A DNA stretch of 64,000 nt, taken from positions 620,001 through 684,000 of the forward strand of contig NZ_JAYGJQ010000002.1 of NCBI RefSeq assembly GCF_035013165.1, given 5' to 3'. Positions 42,057 to 51,843 of this stretch are shown piece by piece. The stretch's first letter is position 1; each line of letters starts with the position of its first letter. Origin of the DNA: Bacteriovorax sp. PP10 (GTDB lineage Bacteria; Bdellovibrionota; Bacteriovoracia; Bacteriovoracales; Bacteriovoracaceae). The notes under the pieces are model-generated. The model saw only the letters and a program-made list of their open reading frames with translations, did no database searches and was not told where the DNA came from. The position numbers were made by a program, and so were the translations under genes.

Positions 42057-42868
42057 TTTTTTAACATCCTGTAGAGATTAAGAACCTGATCAAGTGTCAG
42101 TGCTTCCCCTCTAATCGTTAAAGGTACATTGATGGACTCAAAACTTTGTTGAATCAATTCAATTGGGAAAGAGGCCTTAAGCATTCCACCTAATTGTTTT
42201 CTTCTTTGAGAAAACAGGAGTCTTAAGAATTTTTCTAATTTATGAAACTCTTCCATTGGCACTAGAGGAATTTCTTTTCTCGTCATCGTTAAAACAGCTG
42301 AGTCAACTTTTGGTGCTGGAACGAAAGCTCCTGGTGGAACTTTAATTAAAAGAGCACTGTCGAAGTAGGCCTGGTTTAGAGCGTGAAGAGATCCCATGAA
42401 GTTTCTCGTTGTCGAAAAAGGGAAAACCTTATCTGCAACTTCTTTCTGGAACATCAACGTCATGAATTTAATTTCTGTCGCTTGAAGAAAGTTAATTAAA
42501 AGTGGAGTTGAAATATTGTAAGGAAGGTTAGACACCAACCAGATTTTTTTATCTGCAATTCCTTTTTCTTTGAACCATTCACTAAGATTAACGGCAAGAG
42601 CATCTGTCATCGTGATTTGATCTTCATGAATAAACTGGCGAAGGTAATCAGGAAAACGGTCATCTTTTTCAATAACAAAAAATGGAATACCTTCTTCTTT
42701 CGCGCGAGTTGCAAGCGACTCAGTTAGAATACCAGGGCCAGGCCCGATTTCTACGATAGCTTCTGCTTCGCCTTTGAAGTCTGAACAAATGCGAGAGATC
42801 ACACCTTGGTCTTTTAAAAAGTGTTGTCCTAAGCTTTTATTCGCTAATGGTAGTTCTAATTTGTTCAT
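42053..42868 (-). CDS. rsmA: 16S rRNA dimethyladenosine transferase
   Basis: Methylates two adjacent adenines near the 3' end of 16S rRNA (KsgA). The Ser-Leu-Gly-Gln-His-Phe-Leu N-terminus (12-18), the SAM motif Val-Glu-Ile-Gly-Pro-Gly-Pro-Gly (around 40-47) and the catalytic Asn-Leu-Pro-Tyr-Asn-Ile-Ser motif are complete. Length of 271 is usual. Stop of tsaD and start of rsmA overlap by one base, and rsmA overlaps the FadL-like gene by 4. Confidence 0.95.
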   Translation of the reverse strand: MNKLELPLANKSLGQHFLKDQGVISRICSDFKGEAEAIVEIGPGPGILTESLATRAKEEGIPFFVIEKDDRFPDYLRQFIHEDQITMTDALAVNLSEWFKEKGIADKKIWLVSNLPYNISTPLLINFLQATEIKFMTLMFQKEVADKVFPFSTTRNFMGSLHALNQAYFDSALLIKVPPGAFVPAPKVDSAVLTMTRKEIPLVPMEEFHKLEKFLRLLFSQRRKQLGGMLKASFPIELIQQSFESINVPLTIRGEALTLDQVLNLYRMLKK

Positions 42869-43932
42869 TATAATTTTTCGCCTTTACGTTGCTCTTCAAG
42901 TTTATGTTTTTTAGATACGAACTGTCCGCGAGCATCCAGTGCCAGGCATTCAGGAAAAGAGATGGCATGATGAAAAATACGAAGAGCGTAGTTTGCAATC
43001 ATGGCACCGTTGTCTGTACAGAATTTTGGAGCAACGAAATGAACGTTAGAAAAATTCTTATGCAGGTTTCTTCTTAGTTCAGAGTTACAAGCAACACCAC
43101 CACCAACAACAATTGGAAGATTTTGAGCGTTACCAATTTCTTGTGCCTTTTTTAGTTTGCGAGAAAGTGCTTCAACAATCGCGTGTTGATAAGAAGCACA
43201 CACATCTTCCATTTTAAAATCTTTATCCGGGTGAGCTTCGATGAAATTTCTCAAAGATGTTTTTACACCTGAGAAACTTAAAGTTGCATCGCCTGAATCA
43301 AGCATTGAAATAGGGAATTTATATTTTGTAGCATCGCCGTTTAAGGCAAGGTCATCAATAATTTTTCCGGCCGGGTATCCAAGGCCCAAAAGCTTGCCAC
43401 CCTTGTCAAAGGCTTCGCCGGCAGCATCATCAATCGTATTCCCCAGAATTTCGAAGTCAGTTGGAGAAGTCACTTTTAAATAAATACTGTGCCCGCCGCT
43501 GACTAAAAGTCCCAAATAGGGATATGGGACATTTGTGGTAAGGTGAATTGCCTCAAGGTGAGCGTAGAGATGATTCACTGACGCGATTGGAAGATTGTGC
43601 ATAAGCGATAAAGTTTTTGCACAGTTAATTCCAGTCAGTAATGGCCCTAATAGTCCTGGGTGAGTGGTAACTGCCACAATATCTATGTCTTCGATAGATA
43701 TTTGGGCCTGTTTGAAACATGAGTCAAGCAGAGGCGTGATCTTCTCAAGGTGATTACGCGCAGCGATTTCCGGAACAACTCCTCCCCATTTAGCAAGCAT
43801 CAACTCTTGTGAGAAAGATTGATGAGCAAGGAGTGTAGGAATTTGCCCCAAATCATCTGGATTTCCCTTGATAAGAGCAAAGGATGTGTCGTCGCAACTG
43901 GTCTCGATTCCGAGTATTATTTTTTCTTTCAT
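42868..43932 (-). CDS. tsaD: tRNA N6-threonylcarbamoyladenosine transferase TsaD
   Basis: Transfers the threonylcarbamoyl group to A37 of ANN-decoding tRNAs with TsaB/TsaE. Visible are Gly-Ile-Glu-Thr-Ser-Cys-Asp-Asp-Thr (8-16), the iron-binding His-Leu-Tyr-Ala-His, Val-Ser-Gly-Gly-His-Ser, Leu-Ser-Phe-Ser-Gly-Val-Lys-Thr and Gly-Gly-Val-Ala-Cys-Asn. The start at 43932 gives the usual N-terminus; the frame continues to 43971, where an ATG with weak AGG is possible. tsaB and tsaE are not nearby. Confidence 0.94.
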   Translation of the reverse strand: MKEKIILGIETSCDDTSFALIKGNPDDLGQIPTLLAHQSFSQELMLAKWGGVVPEIAARNHLEKITPLLDSCFKQAQISIEDIDIVAVTTHPGLLGPLLTGINCAKTLSLMHNLPIASVNHLYAHLEAIHLTTNVPYPYLGLLVSGGHSIYLKVTSPTDFEILGNTIDDAAGEAFDKGGKLLGLGYPAGKIIDDLALNGDATKYKFPISMLDSGDATLSFSGVKTSLRNFIEAHPDKDFKMEDVCASYQHAIVEALSRKLKKAQEIGNAQNLPIVVGGGVACNSELRRNLHKNFSNVHFVAPKFCTDNGAMIANYALRIFHHAISFPECLALDARGQFVSKKHKLEEQRKGEKL

Positions 43933-44024
43933 CTTTAGAATTTGTAGTTTTTTTATTGAGTTTTTCGCCATAATACATCAACCTAATCAGAATGAAAAAC
44001 ATTCATGGTTCAAGGAGGACTTAA

Positions 44025-44495
44025 ATGAAATTAATTATCGGACTTTTGGCACTTGTAGCTACTACTTCTGTATTTGCAGCTGACTCATCTTCGGGTTGTG
44101 GAATGGGTTACGAAGTTGCTCCTAAGCAATCTCTTGTATCTTCTTCAACAAGAGCAATCGTTAACGCTACTTTTTCAAACTCAATCGCTATGACGCTTGG
44201 GACTTCTGGATGCGCTAAGCACTCAATCGTAAAGAACGACGCAAAAGGAATCCACTTTGCTGAAGCTAACATGAACCAACTTGCTGTAGAAATGGCACGT
44301 GGAAATGGGGAATTCGTAGCTTCTTTTGCATCTGTTTACGGATGTAACAACTCTGAAGCTTTCGGATCAATGGTTCAATCAAACTACGAATCAGTTCTTC
44401 CATCTGCAAACACAACTGGTGTTGAACTTTACAACAATGTAAAAGCTCAAATCAGAAACAACGCTGCACTTTCAGCGTCTTGTTCACTTATCTAG
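44025..44495 (+). CDS. DUF3015 family secreted protein
   Basis: A signal peptide (residues 1-18, ending Val-Phe-Ala-Ala) and a mature 138-residue protein with Gly-Cys-Gly-Met-Gly, a later Gly-Thr-Ser-Gly-Cys (the DUF3015 hallmark) and a total of four cysteines, probably two disulphides. Family members are small periplasmic proteins of unknown role. The ATG at 44025 follows CAAGGAGGA, a very strong ribosome binding site, and codon use is strongly biased, so it may be highly expressed. A terminator follows. Confidence 0.8.
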   Translation: MKLIIGLLALVATTSVFAADSSSGCGMGYEVAPKQSLVSSSTRAIVNATFSNSIAMTLGTSGCAKHSIVKNDAKGIHFAEANMNQLAVEMARGNGEFVASFASVYGCNNSEAFGSMVQSNYESVLPSANTTGVELYNNVKAQIRNNAALSASCSLI

Positions 44496-44503
44496 TTTTT
44501 AAT

Positions 44504-44535
44504 CGCTGCCGAGAAATCGGCAGCGTTCTTCTTTT
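44504..44535 (+). terminator. Terminator after the DUF3015 gene
   Basis: CGCTGCCGA (44504-44512), a GAAA tetraloop and TCGGCAGCG (44517-44525) form a perfect nine-base stem followed by TTCTTCTTTT. The T-tract is imperfect, but the stem is very stable. Confidence 0.85.
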
Positions 44536-44601
44536 CATCTGACTTTAATCCGCATATGATTTTCCCATCTAGCTTATTTGATCCCAAGGACCAGATTCAT
44601 C

Positions 44602-46443
44602 ATGCGTTTTTACTCATTTGCATTTCTATTTTTAAGTATTTTTTCAGTCGCGAGTCTCCAAGCTAAATCAATGGATTTTGATTACAAGTATTGGGAAAAA
44701 CTTCTGCACTTTAAAAAAGGTGAGTCTCTTGCTGATGGTGAAAAGTTTTTCCTATCTCCTAATGGAAAGAAAAATCCCGAAGCAGAATTACGAGCGACGA
44801 TTTCAGCTTTTTTTGATCCTAATATGAAAGTGGGCTGGTTTAATTATCATCCTCAGTGTGTTTTTAGAGCGCGCTATGAATTTTTTAAAGAGTCTGGATT
44901 ATTAAAAGATGCTCCAGTTATTGCTTGTCCTGAGCTTGATGAATGGAAGGCCGGTCTGAATGCTGAATCAATCACTTTGATCTTTTCTTCTTCCTATCCA
45001 AACAATCCATCATCGCTTTTTGGGCATACTCTTCTAAGACTTAATCAAAAAGATAAGAAGAATGACTTACTTGATTACGCTGTCGCGTTTTCTGCTGTTC
45101 CTGAGAAAGATGATCCGGGGCTTATCTTTGCTTTTAAAGGATTCTTCGGTGGATACAAAGGACTTTTTGAAGTCACAAAATATTATACGAAAGTTAATGA
45201 GTACAATAATGGAGAGTCGAGAGACCTGATTGAATACAATCTTTCAATGACTCCTGCAGAGCTTGATAGAACGATTAATCACCTATGGGAATTGTATCAG
45301 ACGACGTACTTTGATTATTATTTCGCTGATGAAAACTGCTCAGCAGTTCTCGCTGATTTAATCGCTGTTGGTTACAAAGATGATGTCCGTGTGAACGCTC
45401 ATGCCAGATGGTATTATCTTCCAGGGGAGATGGTAAAACACTTCTCAACTTTAGATGGAAGAATTAAATCGACTAACTATAGACCAAGTTTGAAAAAACA
45501 AGTCGCAAAGATGTGGGAGCATTTAACGCCTGCGGAAATTAGTGAAGTCAAAGACATCGTTGATATGGATGAATTGCCAGAAGGAATCACGAATACAAAA
45601 GTTTTAGATGCAGTGATTGGATACCTGGATTTCACTCACTATCGAATAAAACATAGCTTAAGTGAGGGGCAACAAAAGATGCTTCGTAAAGCGCTTATTA
45701 AGCGTGCGACACTTCCCAAGGCCGAGATGGTTAAGGAAATATATGATCAATCAAATATGCCTGAGTTCTCTCATAATCCGCAAAAGTTTTCATTTTTCAC
45801 TCGCGTAGAAAATCACAACACACTTGCTGGTTTTGAAATTAAACAGGGTTATCACGATCTCATGAGCAATGATCGTGGCTTTGATGCTTTTTCTCAATTC
45901 GATTTTTTAAATGCTTCTTTAATTTACGACTTTAAAAATAAGAAGGTGGATTACGATAAGATTACTGTCGTCGATCTGATATCACTTCATGAATATAGAT
46001 TCTATGATCCACAATTGTCCTGGAGAGCAAAAGTTACCAATGAGCGCATCTATGATTTAGACTGCAAGCTTTGCCATAAGGTTAACGGAAATGCTTATGG
46101 TGGATTGTCGTTTAGATCTCCTAAGACTGTTTTTAGTGTGATGTTAGGAGTGTTCGGAGAAGTGAGTAGCAATTTAAAGAAAGGATTCCGTGCAGGGCCA
46201 GGATCAGAAATTTCTTTCTACGCTCAGCTGGGAGAAATGTATAAAATCGGTCTTTATAATGAAATCCGTTTTGATGCTACTAAGAAGATAGCTGATGATT
46301 ACTACAATCAGTTTGGTCTTCGCCATTCATTTTTTACAGATAATAAAAGAGACTACCGATTTGAAAGTTCTGTTGTCTCGCAGTTTGGAAGCTTTAAGAA
46401 AAATACAGTGATCCACCAGGTGACTTATGGGCAATTTTTCTAA
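44602..46443 (+). CDS. DUF4105 / Lnb-like N-terminal domain protein
   Basis: A signal peptide (about residues 1-20) precedes a domain with Leu-Ile-Phe-Ser-Ser-Ser-Tyr-Pro-Asn-Asn-Pro-Ser-Ser-Leu-Phe-Gly-His-Thr, the DUF4105 core; related domains form the N-terminal periplasmic part of Lnb-type proteins involved in lipoprotein acyl remodelling. The C-terminal third has strands typical of a barrel, ending Gln-Phe-Phe. The 613-residue length exceeds the core domain. The ATG at 44602 has AAGGA upstream; the frame start at 44578 was not used. It overlaps the next gene by 17 bases. The enzymatic role is inferred only from family. Confidence 0.75.
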   Translation: MRFYSFAFLFLSIFSVASLQAKSMDFDYKYWEKLLHFKKGESLADGEKFFLSPNGKKNPEAELRATISAFFDPNMKVGWFNYHPQCVFRARYEFFKESGLLKDAPVIACPELDEWKAGLNAESITLIFSSSYPNNPSSLFGHTLLRLNQKDKKNDLLDYAVAFSAVPEKDDPGLIFAFKGFFGGYKGLFEVTKYYTKVNEYNNGESRDLIEYNLSMTPAELDRTINHLWELYQTTYFDYYFADENCSAVLADLIAVGYKDDVRVNAHARWYYLPGEMVKHFSTLDGRIKSTNYRPSLKKQVAKMWEHLTPAEISEVKDIVDMDELPEGITNTKVLDAVIGYLDFTHYRIKHSLSEGQQKMLRKALIKRATLPKAEMVKEIYDQSNMPEFSHNPQKFSFFTRVENHNTLAGFEIKQGYHDLMSNDRGFDAFSQFDFLNASLIYDFKNKKVDYDKITVVDLISLHEYRFYDPQLSWRAKVTNERIYDLDCKLCHKVNGNAYGGLSFRSPKTVFSVMLGVFGEVSSNLKKGFRAGPGSEISFYAQLGEMYKIGLYNEIRFDATKKIADDYYNQFGLRHSFFTDNKRDYRFESSVVSQFGSFKKNTVIHQVTYGQFF

Positions 46444-47236
46444 AATACTTTTTGCATGCTTGTTTTTAACAGGATGTACGTCACTTATTTATCAACCTGA
46501 TAAATACCTGTACGCGCACCCGGATCAGTTTAAAACTAAGTTTGAGGCCTTCACATTTAATTCTCTTGATGGGACGAAGCTTTCTGCCTGGAAGTTATTT
46601 TCTAAAACGAAGAATCCTAAAAACCTACTGGTGTTTTTTCATGGGAACGCTCAAAACTTAACTTCTCATTTTGTGAATGCTGTCTGGATGGCCGAACATG
46701 GTTATGACATTCTCATTTTTGATTATAGAGGTTATGGATTAAGTGAAGGAAAGCCTTACCCTAAAGGTGTATCGGAAGATGGGCTGGCCTTTTTAAATTA
46801 TGCTTATGGTGATTTTAAAAAAGGTGGGTATGAAAAGTTCATCGTTTACACTCAGAGTTTAGGAGGGGCGATTGCTCTTAGATCATTAGAGGATTTTAAT
46901 CACAGAGATGAAATCTCACTTCTGGTTTTAGATTCAACGTTCTTAAGCCCGAGAGAAGTCGCTCGTGAAAAAACCAACAGACTCTTTAAGTATCTTATCA
47001 GTAATGACTATACGGCCAATCCAGAGCTCAAGCATTTAACGATGCCTGTTCTTTCTATTCACTCAACTGAAGACTTCGTGATTGCTTATTTCTTAGGGCA
47101 AGACTTGTTTAATAAAATCCCAAACCCACATAAAGAGTTTTGGACTTTTAATGTACGAGGGCATGGGGATGTCTTTTTTGTTGAAAACCAAAAGTATCGC
47201 GACTTATTTTTGAAATATGTCCAAAATCTAAAATAA
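46427..47236 (+). CDS. Alpha/beta hydrolase lipoprotein
   Basis: A lipobox Leu-Thr-Gly-Cys17 and an alpha/beta hydrolase fold with oxyanion motif Phe-Phe-His-Gly-Asn, nucleophile Tyr-Thr-Gln-Ser144-Leu-Gly-Gly (Thr-Gln in place of Gly-x before the serine), an acidic residue in Ser-Thr-Glu-Asp-Phe-Val-Ile and a His in Arg-Gly-His-Gly-Asp. The fold resembles the BEM46/ABHD13 group. It is translated in an overlap with the DUF4105 gene, so the two may work together at the envelope, for example on lipid or acyl substrates; this is inference. Confidence 0.82.
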   Translation: MGNFSKILFACLFLTGCTSLIYQPDKYLYAHPDQFKTKFEAFTFNSLDGTKLSAWKLFSKTKNPKNLLVFFHGNAQNLTSHFVNAVWMAEHGYDILIFDYRGYGLSEGKPYPKGVSEDGLAFLNYAYGDFKKGGYEKFIVYTQSLGGAIALRSLEDFNHRDEISLLVLDSTFLSPREVAREKTNRLFKYLISNDYTANPELKHLTMPVLSIHSTEDFVIAYFLGQDLFNKIPNPHKEFWTFNVRGHGDVFFVENQKYRDLFLKYVQNLK

Positions 47237-47371
47237 TCTTCCACCAATTTATAAAGTTCTACAAATTAGTTTAAAACGACATTGTTAGGGCCATTTTAAG
47301 GTTAGATATTGAGCTAATTTTAAGTAACTTATGTCCTAAATAAAGTTGTAAGATTCCAAGGATCTCAACAG

Positions 47372-47436
47372 TTTGGATCATTTTTACTAAATCTTTACGG
47401 GAGAGACTCCCAATCCTTACTAAATCTTGATCCAAA
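47372..47436 (+). promoter_or_regulatory. Nested symmetric site upstream of kdpF, candidate KdpE operator
   Basis: TTTGGATCA (47372-47380) and TGATCCAAA (47428-47436) are exact inverted repeats; GGGAG and CTCCC (47399-47403 and 47407-47411) form a second inverted repeat with the same centre, near 47404. In addition, TTACTAAATCTT occurs twice in direct orientation (47384-47395 and 47417-47428), 33 bases apart. It sits just upstream of the -10-like TATGAT, where an activator would bind. Confidence 0.5.
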
Positions 47437-47445
47437 TTTCGCTAG

Positions 47446-47451
47446 TATGAT
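47446..47451 (+). promoter_or_regulatory. Possible -10 box of the kdp operon
   Basis: TATGAT preceded by TAG lies 32 bases before the kdpF ATG; no good -35 box stands 17 bases upstream, as expected for an activator-dependent promoter. The start of transcription would be near 47458. Confidence 0.4.
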
Positions 47452-47482
47452 CTTGTGTTCAATATGATTCTCGGAGGTTTTT

Positions 47483-47566
47483 ATGGACTTCATTTTGACC
47501 GGGCTAATTTCGGTTGGTGTGTTTATCTATCTTTTTTACTGTTTGATTTATCCGGATAAATTTTAG
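47483..47566 (+). CDS. kdpF: KdpF, small subunit of the potassium pump
   Basis: A 27-residue single-helix membrane peptide: Met-Asp-Phe-Ile-Leu-Thr-Gly-Leu, then hydrophobic residues ending in Tyr-Pro-Asp-Lys-Phe. It is preceded by CGGAGG six bases before the ATG and lies 9 bases before kdpA, the fixed place of kdpF, which stabilises the KdpABC complex in E. coli. It is shorter than most gene-finding cut-offs and is easily missed. Confidence 0.88.
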   Translation: MDFILTGLISVGVFIYLFYCLIYPDKF

Positions 47567-47575
47567 GAGTTTTTT

Positions 47576-49267
47576 ATGAATGGTTATGATTTTTTACAAA
47601 TCATTTTTGTGTTATTTGCCTTGGTTCTTTTTACTCCTATTCTCGGAGCATTTTTTCACAAGTCGCTTTCAGGACAATCAAATCTTTTAACTAAGATCGG
47701 TTCTCCTTTTGAAAAGCTACTTTATAAAATTTGCTGTGTCGACGAGAAAGAGGAAATGGGATGGAAGCAGTATTTGCTGTCCGTACTTGTTTTTAATTTT
47801 ATCGGATTTTTATTTGTCTTTTTAGTTCTTATGTTCCAAGGCAGCTTGCCTTTGAACCCTGCCCATCTGCCAAACTTAAGCTGGCACCTATCATTAAATA
47901 CGGCCATTAGTTTTATGACCAACACTAACTGGCAATCATATGCTGGTGAAGCGACGATGAGTCACTTCTCGCAGATGGTTGCTCTTGCCGGACAGAACTT
48001 CTTTTCTGCGGCGACAGGGCTTTCTGTCTTATTAGTGCTTATCCGCGCTTTCAAAAATAACCAGTCAAAGAAGCTGGGGAATTTTTGGCTAGATTTAAAT
48101 CGCTCGATTATTTATGTACTTCTTCCCTTATCAATTCTTTGGGCCGTCGTTTTATCTTCAGAAGGTGTGATTCAAAACTTTTCTGCACCAGAACAGGTGA
48201 GAACACTGGAAGGTAAAGAGCAAATGATTTCTCAAGGCCCAGTTGCTTCTCAAGTTGCGATTAAACAATTGGGAACAAATGGTGGGGGATTTTTTAATAC
48301 AAATAGTACACACCCTTATGAGAACCCAACTCCGTTATCGAACTTCTTTCAATTGTTAGCTCTTCTGTTAATTCCAGCGGCACTGACTTTAACTTTTGGT
48401 TACATGATTAATAAACCAAAAGAAGGATGGATTTTATTTTCGGCCATGATGATTGTTCTTGTGATGGGGCTCAGTGTTTCGTTGTGGTCTGAATATCAAA
48501 GTAACTCTTTGACTGCTAACCATTATGCCATGGAAGGAAAAGAAGTACGTTTTGGTGTAACGAACTCAATCTTATGGTCAACATTTACCACAGCAGCAAG
48601 TAACGGTTCTGTAAATGCTATGCACTCATCTCTGACTCCATTAGCAGGAGGAGTGGCGATGCTGAACATGCTTTTTGGTGAAATCATTTTTGGCGGTATC
48701 GGAAGTGGGTTATATGGGATGCTTCTTTATGTAATCCTGACAGTTTTCATTGCAGGACTTATGGTTGGACGAACTCCAGAGTACCTGGGAAAAAAGATCG
48801 AAGCTTTCGATATCAAGATGGCCATCATCGGAATTCTTGCTCCAAGTTTTGTGATCCTATTCGGGACAGCTTTTAGTCTTCTGACTCCATCGATTATGTC
48901 GAGCTTGATGCATAAAGGTCCTCATGGATTCAGTGAAATCTTTTATGCCCTAACTTCGGCCGCAGGAAATAATGGAAGTGCATTCGCAGGACTTAATGCC
49001 AATACTCCCATTTTAAACTGCCTTTTAGGTTTTGGGATGTTAATGGGACGATTTGCCGTTTTAATTCCAGTGATGGCCTTAGCAGGAAATCTTTCTGGGA
49101 AAAAGATTATGCCAGAGTCATCAGGGACTTTTAAGACAGACAACTTTTTATTCGTTTTTCTTTTGGTCAGCGTAATTGTCATTGTTGGCGCACTGACATT
49201 CTTCCCGGCCTTAAGCCTTGGACCGATTGTTGAGCAGATCATGTTTATTCAGGAAAAAACTTTTTAA
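47576..49267 (+). CDS. kdpA: Potassium-transporting ATPase subunit KdpA
   Basis: The K+-binding, channel-like subunit in the inner membrane. Its four selectivity-filter-like repeats are visible as Asn-Thr-Asn-Trp-Gln, Gly-Thr-Asn-Gly-Gly-Gly-Phe, Ala-Ala-Ser-Asn-Gly-Ser-Val and Ala-Ala-Gly-Asn-Asn-Gly-Ser. Length of 563 and about 10 hydrophobic helices are usual. It lies between kdpF and kdpB, with gaps of 9 and 11 bases. Confidence 0.96.
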   Translation: MNGYDFLQIIFVLFALVLFTPILGAFFHKSLSGQSNLLTKIGSPFEKLLYKICCVDEKEEMGWKQYLLSVLVFNFIGFLFVFLVLMFQGSLPLNPAHLPNLSWHLSLNTAISFMTNTNWQSYAGEATMSHFSQMVALAGQNFFSAATGLSVLLVLIRAFKNNQSKKLGNFWLDLNRSIIYVLLPLSILWAVVLSSEGVIQNFSAPEQVRTLEGKEQMISQGPVASQVAIKQLGTNGGGFFNTNSTHPYENPTPLSNFFQLLALLLIPAALTLTFGYMINKPKEGWILFSAMMIVLVMGLSVSLWSEYQSNSLTANHYAMEGKEVRFGVTNSILWSTFTTAASNGSVNAMHSSLTPLAGGVAMLNMLFGEIIFGGIGSGLYGMLLYVILTVFIAGLMVGRTPEYLGKKIEAFDIKMAIIGILAPSFVILFGTAFSLLTPSIMSSLMHKGPHGFSEIFYALTSAAGNNGSAFAGLNANTPILNCLLGFGMLMGRFAVLIPVMALAGNLSGKKIMPESSGTFKTDNFLFVFLLVSVIVIVGALTFFPALSLGPIVEQIMFIQEKTF

Positions 49268-49278
49268 TAGAGATATAT

Positions 49279-51297
49279 ATGAAACAAAAAATACTAACAA
49301 AAGAAATATACTTACAAGCAATAGGGGATTCATTCATTAAATTGAATCCTAAGACCCTCATTAAAAATCCAGTTATCTTTATCACTGGTATTGGGGCCCT
49401 GATCACAACATGCATTTTATTAACAAATACGTTTAACTGGTTTGAGTTTCAAATTGCCTTATGGCTTTGGTTTACTGTTTTATTTGCTAACTTTTCAGAA
49501 GCAATTGCTGAAGGGAAAGGGAAAGCTCAGGCAGACTCTTTAAGAAAATCCAGAACTCAAACGTTGGCGAGATTGCTTAAAGGTAAAACAGAATCCCAAG
49601 TGAATGCAACGGAATTAAGAAAAGGGGACCTGGTTGTTTGCGAAACAAACGACATCATTCCAGCTGACGGTGAAATCGTAGAAGGTTTAGCTTCAGTTGA
49701 TGAGTCGGCGATTACAGGTGAGTCTGCTCCGGTAGTAAGAGAAAGTGGTGGAGATAGAAGTGCAGTAACTGGTGGGACGAGAGTTCTTAGTGACAGGATC
49801 GTGATTAAAATTACGATGGATCCGGGAGAAGGATTTTTAGACCGTATGATTTCTTTAGTAGAAGGAGCAAGTAGACAAAAAACTCCGAATGAAATCGCTC
49901 TATCACTTTTATTAACTGCGCTGACATTAGTATTCTTAGCTGCAGTTGTGACTTTAAAGTTCTTTGCTGATTATGCTGGTGAACATGTGAGCATTCCGGT
50001 TTTAGTATCATTACTAGTTTGTCTAATCCCAACTACGATTGGTGGACTTCTAAGTGCCATTGGTATTTCAGGGATGGACCGCTTGATTCAAAAGAATGTT
50101 ATCGCCCTTAGTGGACGTGCCGTTGAAGCAGCAGGCGATATTGATATTTTATTATTAGATAAAACAGGAACAATCACTTACGGAAACAGAATGGCGACTG
50201 AATTTATTTCAGCTCCTAATGTTGATGAAGTTGAAATGTATAGAATCGCACACCTTGCTTCAATGAGTGATGAAACTCCAGAAGGGCGATCTATTATTGA
50301 TTTCGCTAGAACAAAATACGCTAAGCTTGACCGTGAAAACGAAGTCCTAAAAGTTGAGTTCGTTCCTTTCACAGCTCAAACACGTATGAGTGGTGTGAAC
50401 CATGAATCAAAACAAATTAGAAAAGGTGCCCTTGATTCTATTGAGAAATTCATTGTGAGTCTTGGTGGGAAAATGCCTGCCGAAACAGTGAAAGCAGCAG
50501 AAACGATTGCTAGAAGTGGTGGGACTCCCTTAGTTGTTTGTGAAAACGAAAAAGTTATCGGAGTGATCTATTTAAAAGACGTTGTTAAAAACGGCATTAA
50601 AGAGCGTTTCTTAGAGCTTAGAAAAATGGGGATTAAAACCGTCATGATTACTGGGGATAACCCATTAACTGCGGCCTCAATCGCAGCAGAAGCTGGTGTC
50701 GATGACTTCATGGCACAAGCAACTCCTGAAATGAAATTAAAACGTATTCGAGATGAACAAGAAAAAGGTCACCTGGTCGCAATGACAGGGGATGGAACAA
50801 ACGATGCTCCAGCACTTGCCCAAGCAGATGTTGGAGTAGCGATGAATACTGGGACTCAAGCAGCAAGAGAAGCTGGGAACATGATCGATCTCGATAGTAA
50901 CCCAACGAAGCTGATTGAAATTGTCGAAACAGGAAAGCAAATTTTAATGACTCGTGGATCGCTGACAACTTTTAGTATCGCTAACGACGTTGCTAAATAC
51001 TTTGCAATCCTACCTGCCTTGTTTGCTTCTCTATACGCAACTAATAATGGAGCTGGCCCGCTTTCCGTGCTCAATGTGATGCATTTAGTTTCTCCAAAGT
51101 CTGCTATATTGAGCGCGGTCATATTTAATGCTTTAGTTATTGTTGCTTTAATTCCATTAGCTCTTCGTGGTGTTGCTTATAAACCAATCGGAGCGAGTGC
51201 ATTACTTAGAAGAAACATTCTTCTGTATGGAGTTGGAGGATTAGTCACTCCATTTATTGGGATTAAGCTGATCGATATTATGATTAATTTGATTTAA
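49279..51297 (+). CDS. kdpB: Potassium-transporting P-type ATPase subunit KdpB
   Basis: The catalytic subunit, which couples ATP hydrolysis to K+ uptake. The phosphorylated Asp is in Leu-Leu-Asp-Lys-Thr-Gly-Thr-Ile-Thr, the hinge in [10 protein letters not shown] and the actuator TGES in Ile-Thr-Gly-Glu-Ser. Length of 672 is usual. Glu-Gly-Arg-Ser in the nucleotide domain is intact. Nothing unusual was seen; the operon order F-A-B-C is standard. Confidence 0.96.
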   Translation: MKQKILTKEIYLQAIGDSFIKLNPKTLIKNPVIFITGIGALITTCILLTNTFNWFEFQIALWLWFTVLFANFSEAIAEGKGKAQADSLRKSRTQTLARLLKGKTESQVNATELRKGDLVVCETNDIIPADGEIVEGLASVDESAITGESAPVVRESGGDRSAVTGGTRVLSDRIVIKITMDPGEGFLDRMISLVEGASRQKTPNEIALSLLLTALTLVFLAAVVTLKFFADYAGEHVSIPVLVSLLVCLIPTTIGGLLSAIGISGMDRLIQKNVIALSGRAVEAAGDIDILLLDKTGTITYGNRMATEFISAPNVDEVEMYRIAHLASMSDETPEGRSIIDFARTKYAKLDRENEVLKVEFVPFTAQTRMSGVNHESKQIRKGALDSIEKFIVSLGGKMPAETVKAAETIARSGGTPLVVCENEKVIGVIYLKDVVKNGIKERFLELRKMGIKTVMITGDNPLTAASIAAEAGVDDFMAQATPEMKLKRIRDEQEKGHLVAMTGDGTNDAPALAQADVGVAMNTGTQAAREAGNMIDLDSNPTKLIEIVETGKQILMTRGSLTTFSIANDVAKYFAILPALFASLYATNNGAGPLSVLNVMHLVSPKSAILSAVIFNALVIVALIPLALRGVAYKPIGASALLRRNILLYGVGGLVTPFIGIKLIDIMINLI

Positions 51298-51306
51298 GAG
51301 GAATTT

Positions 51307-51843
51307 ATGAAAACTATAAAACAAGGTCTGTTAATTTTCTGTACGCTGACAGTGATTGTCGGTGGGATTTATCCTGCATTCGTTTATGGGATTTCCCAAA
51401 TATTCTTTGCCGAAAAGGCACGCGGCGGAATCGTCATGTACAAAGACCAAAAAGTTGGTGCACGTCTGATCGCTCAAGAGTTTACAAACGATAAGTACTT
51501 CTGGGGAAGACCGTCGGCCGCAGGATACAATGCATCTGCAAGTGGTGCTTCTAACTACGCTTTAACAAATAAAGATCATCAAGCTGCTGTTAAAGAAAGA
51601 AAAGACAAAGGGTTAGATTATGATCTACTTACGACTTCAGGCAGTGGACTCGATCCACATATTTCTCCCGATGCGGCCTATCTTCAAGTTGAGCGTGTCG
51701 CAAAGTCTAGGGGATTAAATCCTGAGGTGGTTACTAAACTTGTGAAAGAAAATATTGAAGGAAGACAACTAGGTTTTCTGGGTGAAGAGAGAGTAAATGT
51801 GCTAAGGTTGAACCTAAGTTTGGAGACACTAGTTCATGAATGA
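51307..51843 (+). CDS. kdpC: Potassium-transporting ATPase subunit KdpC
   Basis: A 178-residue subunit with one N-terminal membrane helix (about 6-27) and a periplasmic domain that includes Arg-Pro-Ser-Ala-Ala-Gly-Tyr-Asn-Ala and Ser-Gly-Ser-Gly-Leu-Asp-Pro-His-Ile-Ser-Pro-Asp-Ala-Ala, the KdpC hallmarks. It supports substrate binding by the pump. Its end overlaps the kdpD start by 8 bases. Confidence 0.95.
   Translation: MKTIKQGLLIFCTLTVIVGGIYPAFVYGISQIFFAEKARGGIVMYKDQKVGARLIAQEFTNDKYFWGRPSAAGYNASASGASNYALTNKDHQAAVKERKDKGLDYDLLTTSGSGLDPHISPDAAYLQVERVAKSRGLNPEVVTKLVKENIEGRQLGFLGEERVNVLRLNLSLETLVHE

Noticed and set aside
47237-47482. Possible cyclic di-AMP or other riboswitch before kdp
   Set aside because: No known riboswitch core was recognised, and the symmetric element lies upstream of the probable transcription start, so a DNA site is more likely.
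50708-51122. Several minus-strand frames in the 3' part of kdpB
   Set aside because: They overlap the conserved hinge and last helices of KdpB and have no start signals.
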